Shown here one piece after another: positions 60,376-64,000 of a stretch of DNA of 64,000 nt. Source of the DNA: Faucicola osloensis_C (GTDB lineage Bacteria > Pseudomonadota > Gammaproteobacteria > Pseudomonadales > Moraxellaceae); the NCBI GenBank assembly GCA_019353055.1, contig JABAHL010000001.1, forward strand, positions 434,001-498,000, in the 5' to 3' direction. The notes beneath the pieces are model-generated. The model was not told the DNA's origin. It ran no database searches and was given only the letters and a program-made list of their open reading frames with translations. The translations under genes and the position numbers were made by a program. Position 1 is the stretch's first letter. Every line of letters starts with the position of its first letter.

Positions 60376-60381
60376 GCTAGT

Positions 60382-60409
60382 TTGAAAAAAGTCTACAATT
60401 TGCTATGAT
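60382..60409 (+). promoter_or_regulatory. Promoter of the candidate structured RNA
   Basis: TTGAAA (60382-60387) and TATGAT (60404-60409) are 16 bp apart. A start site about 7 nt later falls at ~60416, exactly where the closing stem of the predicted RNA begins. It starts 6 bp after the DIP1984 stop. Confidence 0.65.
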
Positions 60410-60415
60410 GGATTT

Positions 60416-60621
60416 GAACATACAGGGCGACTATCAGACCTTGTTTGGCGCGCTGTCCACCGAGAGGTTGAAAACAAATCGGGCACAGCTTGCAGGTCTG
60501 CGAGCAAGACCATCTCTTTACTCGTCATGCTCAGCACACCTTACGAGTTAAACTCGCTCACGAGGCGACTTTAGACCGGCACTCATTACTACCGGATATT
60601 GACTGTATGTTCACCTTTTTT
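60416..60621 (+). ncRNA. Candidate structured non-coding RNA, ~206 nt
   Basis: Not a recognised RNA class. The ends pair: GAACATACAG (60416-60425) with CTGTATGTTC (60603-60612), followed after three bases by six T (60616-60621). Inside, CAGACCT (60435-60441) pairs with AGGTCTG (60494-60500) and encloses GCTGT/ACAGC (60452-60456 with 60485-60489) and CCGA/TCGG (60460-60463 with 60479-60482). Further hairpins are ACTCGT/ACGAGT (60520-60525 with 60543-60548), CTCG/CGAG (60553-60564) and CCGG/CCGG (60576-60595). A good promoter lies just upstream. There is no plausible coding frame. The last 33 nt overlap the 3' end of rnhB in antisense. Size is like 6S RNA but the fold looks branched and no 6S signature was seen. 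Identification is inference from sequence complementarity. Confidence 0.6.
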
Positions 60622-61311
60622 GTCTAAAATTCTCTGTTTGATGGGGGCAAAACTTTTGCGGTGCATGGGCAAAATACCGTAATGCTCTATTGCTTGGATA
60701 TGGGCGGCGGTGGGATAGCCTTTATGCTGCTCAATGCCATAATCAGGATATAACTTTGACAACGCCACCATATCTCGGTCACGCGTCACTTTGGCAATCA
60801 CACTGGCGCCACTGATACACGCATGTTTGCCGTCCCCTTTCACAATCGCTTGCTCATGGGTAATTTGCTGATAATTGGGCAAGTCAAACAACACGGGCAG
60901 TTTATTGCCATCCACCATGACGCTAAAGGTCGCCGTTGGGTATTGCGCTAACATTTGCGCCATCACGCCTGCCACCGCTTGTTTCATCCCTAGTAATGTC
61001 GCTTGTAAGATGTTGATCTGGTCTATTAAGCTGGCAGAAATTTTGACAACCTGATGCGCGCTTGCCGTTTGTTCAATCAAGGAAAATAACGCTTCTCGTT
61101 TTTTCTCTGACAGTTTTTTGGAGTCAGTTAGCGCGCTTAGCGGATGATTGTGGCTAATACTCACACTATCAGCGGTGGGTAAATCAGTGCTTAGACTATC
61201 TTCTTTGATAGATAAAATTGCTTTATCGAAGATGAGCGCACAAACCACCACATCGCCCAATAACGGGCCTCGCCCGACCTCATCCACGCCAATAATAAAA
61301 TGCTTTGTCAT
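60589..61311 (-). CDS. rnhB: Ribonuclease HII
   Basis: 240-aa nuclease that removes RNA from RNA/DNA hybrids and single ribonucleotides from DNA. The motif IIGVDEVGRGPLLGDVVVCALIF gives catalytic D10 and E11; the usual form is GPLAGPV, so the loop differs slightly. ALTDSKKLSEKKREALFSLI, the central metal aspartate in FSVMVDGNKLP and SVIAKVTRDRDM follow, and HKGYPTAAHIQAI is conserved. An insert of ~15 residues (SIKEDSLSTDLPTADSV) lies near residue 35. It is convergent with the candidate RNA, which overlaps its last codons. Confidence 0.95.
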   Translation of the reverse strand: MTKHFIIGVDEVGRGPLLGDVVVCALIFDKAILSIKEDSLSTDLPTADSVSISHNHPLSALTDSKKLSEKKREALFSLIEQTASAHQVVKISASLIDQINILQATLLGMKQAVAGVMAQMLAQYPTATFSVMVDGNKLPVLFDLPNYQQITHEQAIVKGDGKHACISGASVIAKVTRDRDMVALSKLYPDYGIEQHKGYPTAAHIQAIEHYGILPMHRKSFAPIKQRILDKKGEHTVNIR

Positions 61312-61379
61312 TTAATTTAGTTCCCAAAATTTGTTACAATGCCTACCATACAGCTATTTTACATTTTTAAGGAAACAAT

Positions 61380-62684
61380 ATGAATATTTTAGTCATCGGC
61401 ACAGGCGGACGTGAGCACGCATTGGCATGGCAATGCGCCAAAGATAGCAAAGTGAGCACGGTTTTTGTTGCCAACGGCAATGCGGGCACAGCGCTTGAAC
61501 ATAAACTACAAAATGTCGATTTAAACGTCAAAGACCATGCGGCGGTGATTCAATTTTGCCAAGACAATGACATTGCCTTTGTGCTGGTTGGTCCTGAAGC
61601 GCCACTTGTGGCAGGTATGGTCGATGACTTAACAAAAGCAGGTATCAAAGCTTGGGGACCCACGGCGTATTGCGCGCAGCTTGAAGGGTCAAAAGCCTTT
61701 GCCAAAGATTTTATGATAAAACACCATATCCCTACCGCCAAATACCAAACTTTTAGCGATGCCGAGCAAGCGATTGCGTATGTGAAAGCCGAAGGCGCGC
61801 CGATTGTCATCAAAGCCGATGGTTTAGCCGCAGGTAAAGGCGTGATTGTGGCGATGAGCGAACAAGAAGCCATTGACGCTATCAATGATATGTTATCGGG
61901 CAACAAATTTGGCGATGCGGGCAGCCGTGTGGTGATTGAGCAGTTCTTGCAAGGTGAAGAAGCCAGCTTCATCTGTATGATAGATGGCAACAATATCTTA
62001 CCGATGGCAACCAGCCAAGATCACAAACGTATTGGCGAAGGTGATAGCGGTCTTAATACAGGCGGGATGGGTGCTTACTCACCTGCCCCCGTAGTGACGC
62101 AGCAAGTACATGACAAGGTGATTGAGCGTGTGATTCAGCCAGTGGTCGATGCCATGAACGAAAATGGCACGCCTTATACGGGATTTTTGTACGCAGGCTT
62201 GATGATTGATGACCACAATGACCCCTATGTGATTGAGTTTAACTGCCGTTTTGGTGACCCAGAAACACAGCCCATTATGATGCGGCTAAAGGGCTCAATG
62301 GTTGACTTGATAGCATTAGGGTTGGATGGCAATCTTCCCAAACAAACCGAGTGGGATGAGCGTCCTGCCTTGGGTGTGGTACTGGCTAGCAAAGGCTATC
62401 CAGAAAGCGCAAGTAGCGGCGATGTCATCCATGGGTTACCAACGCTTGAGTCTCAGTATGGGCAAACGGATATGGATGTCAAAGTTTTCCACGCAGGTAC
62501 CAAAGCGTTTGATAATGGTGAAATTATCACCAATGGCGGCCGTGTGGTTTGCGTGACGGCGCTCGGTGACGATATTTTGGATGCGCAAACCAAAGCCTTA
62601 GCAGTTTGTGGCGCTATTAGCTTTGATGGTATGCAATATCGCCGTGATATCGGTTGGCGCGCTATTCAATCTAGCGCCAAATAA
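61380..62684 (+). CDS. purD: Phosphoribosylamine-glycine ligase PurD
   Basis: 434-aa ATP-grasp enzyme for the second step of purine synthesis, using the product of PurF. It shows MNILVIGTGGREHALAWQCAKD, VGPEAPLVAGMVDDL, PIVIKADGLAAGKGVIVAMS, DHKRIGEGDSGLNTGGMGAYSPAP and FNCRFGDPETQPIMMRL. The length is as in E. coli (429). AAGGAAA precedes the ATG. It stands alone; purH, its usual partner, is not in the window. A terminator follows. Confidence 0.97.
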   Translation: MNILVIGTGGREHALAWQCAKDSKVSTVFVANGNAGTALEHKLQNVDLNVKDHAAVIQFCQDNDIAFVLVGPEAPLVAGMVDDLTKAGIKAWGPTAYCAQLEGSKAFAKDFMIKHHIPTAKYQTFSDAEQAIAYVKAEGAPIVIKADGLAAGKGVIVAMSEQEAIDAINDMLSGNKFGDAGSRVVIEQFLQGEEASFICMIDGNNILPMATSQDHKRIGEGDSGLNTGGMGAYSPAPVVTQQVHDKVIERVIQPVVDAMNENGTPYTGFLYAGLMIDDHNDPYVIEFNCRFGDPETQPIMMRLKGSMVDLIALGLDGNLPKQTEWDERPALGVVLASKGYPESASSGDVIHGLPTLESQYGQTDMDVKVFHAGTKAFDNGEIITNGGRVVCVTALGDDILDAQTKALAVCGAISFDGMQYRRDIGWRAIQSSAK

Positions 62685-62799
62685 CCAGTAATCAATAATA
62701 TGACATTTAGACCTCTAGCCACTGTGTTAAACCAAGTGGTTACGCTAAGTGGTTACGCTAAGTGTTAATCCACTTTATTAAAAATCGGTAACAACAATC

Positions 62800-62831
62800 A
62801 AAGCAAATCATGTGTTAAAATGATTTGCTTT
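62800..62831 (+). terminator. Intrinsic terminator after purD
   Basis: AAAGCAAATCA (62800-62810) pairs with TGATTTGCTTT (62821-62831) with a 10-nt loop and a T-run, about 115 bp after the purD stop. Confidence 0.75.
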
Positions 62832-62870
62832 TTATTTGGCTTTTTCTTTCAAAAACATTAGGCACCCTGT

Positions 62871-64000
62871 ATGGCAAATCCGCAAAATTACGATAACCAA
62901 CCGCTTGAACAGCTCAAAACCTCGGCGCTTGACCGTCGGTTATCGATTGCCAAAGCATCGCTCAATATCGGCAGACGATGGGCGACCAATAGTGCCTTTG
63001 GATTATTCAAATCAAAGGAAGAAAAAGCCATACAAAAACAAGCTTTTATGCGTGAGCAAGCGCAATATTTGGTGGATGAGCTGGGTAAACTCAAAGGCTC
63101 GGTGGTCAAAATCGGTCAAATGTTAGCACTGTACGGCGAGCATTTTTTGCCCCCCGAAATCACAGAAGCCTTACAAACATTGAACAGCCAGACGACTGCT
63201 TTTTCATGGCCAATTATCAAATCCGCGCTACAAACCGAATTGGGCGATACCATCCATGAGTTTGATATCGACCATACCCCAATTGGCACCGCCTCACTTT
63301 CGCAAGTACATAGAGCGGTTCATAAAGCCACGGGCGAGCAAGTGGTATTTAAGGTGCAGTATCCCAATATCGCTGATGCCGTGGACAGTGATTTGGATTT
63401 GTTCCGCCAACTGCTTAAAGTCACCAATGTTGTCCCACAAACCCGTCAACTCGATGATTGGTTTGAAGAAATCCGTGACCTGCTGCATCATGAAGTCAAC
63501 TACCTCCTAGAAGCAGACACCACTGAGTTATTTTTTCAACGTTTTGCTGGCGATAGTCGCTATGTGGTGCCGCGCATCCTCAAAGCTTATAGCACCGATC
63601 GGCTGCTATGTATGACCTATGAAGATGGCGTGTCGATTTTGGATGAGCAAGTATTTGCACTGCCCCAAGAAAGACGAAATGCGATTGGGCAGGCTTCGAT
63701 TGAAATTATGCTGCGTGAGATTTTTGAATGGGGGGATATGCAGACCGACCCCAATTTTGGCAACTATCTGATTCGCCTTGCACAAAAGCCTAATACACAG
63801 CAGCCTGATACACAGCTTGACCAATTGGTGTTATTGGACTTTGGCGCCATTCGTCAGTTTGATGACAATCTGCTACTCATCGCCCGTAATTTGTTGCTGG
63901 CAGGGGTTTTTCACGACCGTAGCAAAATGCGCCAAGCGATTGATCAAGCAGGCGAGTATTTTGAATTCTTTGCTAATCTTAGCGATTCGGTAAAAAATGA
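62871..64000 (+). CDS. ABC1/AarF-family atypical kinase-like protein (partial, 3' end outside window)
   Basis: The first 376 codons are present, from an ATG at 62871 to the window edge. It belongs to the ABC1/UbiB/COQ8 family of atypical protein-kinase-like ATPases: the KxGQ signature is in KGSVVKIGQMLALYGEHFLPPEI, the Ala-rich nucleotide loop in PIGTASLSQVHRAV, the ATP lysine in VVFKVQYPNI, the catalytic-type motif in MQTDPNFGNYLIRL and the DFG in LVLLDFGAIRQF. UbiB supports ubiquinone synthesis, but ubiE/ubiJ are not next to this gene and no C-terminal membrane helices can be seen yet, so a UbiB call is not made. Confidence 0.88.
   Translation, partial: MANPQNYDNQPLEQLKTSALDRRLSIAKASLNIGRRWATNSAFGLFKSKEEKAIQKQAFMREQAQYLVDELGKLKGSVVKIGQMLALYGEHFLPPEITEALQTLNSQTTAFSWPIIKSALQTELGDTIHEFDIDHTPIGTASLSQVHRAVHKATGEQVVFKVQYPNIADAVDSDLDLFRQLLKVTNVVPQTRQLDDWFEEIRDLLHHEVNYLLEADTTELFFQRFAGDSRYVVPRILKAYSTDRLLCMTYEDGVSILDEQVFALPQERRNAIGQASIEIMLREIFEWGDMQTDPNFGNYLIRLAQKPNTQQPDTQLDQLVLLDFGAIRQFDDNLLLIARNLLLAGVFHDRSKMRQAIDQAGEYFEFFANLSDSVKN

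Noticed and set aside
60416..60621. Assignment of the candidate RNA to 6S, tmRNA, RNase P RNA or SRP RNA
   Set aside because: Size fits 6S, but no class-specific conserved segment was seen (no tmRNA ends, no RNase P core motifs, no SRP tetraloop domain), and the predicted fold is branched rather than one long hairpin.
62727..62768. Direct repeats of AAGTGGTTACGCT downstream of purD
   Set aside because: Real but only two full copies plus a fragment in a short intergenic space; too little for a separate functional claim.
1..64000. tRNA/rRNA genes, CRISPR arrays, insertion sequences, prophage or defence genes
   Set aside because: Scanned by eye on both strands; no tRNA-like TPsiC arms with cloverleaf, no regular spaced repeats, no transposase or integrase proteins. 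The tandem repeats found are short and contiguous, not CRISPR-like.

Overview
The window is a 64 kb chromosomal stretch of a gammaproteobacterium, most likely a member of the Moraxellaceae (Moraxella or Psychrobacter type). This is an inference from gene order and protein character: the Gram-negative envelope genes lptD-surA, tolQRAB and lpxH, the Pseudomonadales-type orders amgK-murU|lptD-surA, aroQ-accB-accC and glnS|ppiB-lpxH, moderate GC genes with AT-rich intergenic DNA, and Gln/Asn/Thr-rich protein tails. No rRNA, tRNA, transposase, prophage or CRISPR array was found. Almost everything is housekeeping, so this is not an island.

Layout. 1-2.9 kb: isc iron-sulfur operon on the minus strand (iscR-iscS-iscU-iscA-hscB, the last cut by the window edge), with a double IscR-like operator upstream and two hairpins flanking iscU. 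3.1-8.5 kb: an unknown membrane-anchored protein, the nucleoid protein HU, a very long LysM-rich MltD-type lytic transglycosylase and a small exported NTF2-like protein. 8.8-13.7 kb: yajC-secD-secF and an azlCD amino-acid exporter. 13.7-17 kb: pyrD-cvpA-purF on the minus strand. 17-25.6 kb: tolQ-tolR-tolA-tolB, with a TolB-like lipoprotein where pal would be expected, flanked by unknown membrane or soluble proteins. 25.8-30.8 kb: LysR regulator, lipB, an RTX protein with a zinc-protease motif, and selO. 30.9-37 kb: maeB, cca-aroQ, accB-accC. 37-42.6 kb: ruvA without ruvB, fba, an Ala-rich lipoprotein, pgk, a DksA/TraR-like protein with an incomplete zinc finger, and a PBP7-type endopeptidase. 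42.9-48.3 kb: glnS, ppiB-lpxH and tkt. 48.5-57.7 kb: murU-amgK (peptidoglycan recycling) divergent from lptD-surA, then pgeF and a prpF-family gene. 57.8-64 kb: a lipoprotein, a glycerophosphodiester phosphodiesterase, a DIP1984-family gene, an apparent structured non-coding RNA, rnhB, purD and the 5' part of an ABC1/AarF-family kinase-like gene.

Themes. Envelope building and maintenance dominates: peptidoglycan turnover by the MltD-like enzyme, PbpG, AmgK/MurU and PgeF; outer-membrane assembly by LptD, SurA, LpxH and the Tol system; and protein export by YajC/SecDF. Central carbon (fba, pgk, tkt, maeB), purine and pyrimidine synthesis (purF, purD, pyrD) and fatty-acid initiation (accBC) make up most of the rest.

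The least explained element is a ~206-nt candidate RNA at 60416-60621, with its own promoter, a closing stem, internal helices and a terminal T-run. Next are the altered tol locus, the RTX/HExxH protein, and a recurring habit of 12-17 bp tandem duplications inside and between genes. No clear new multi-gene system was found.
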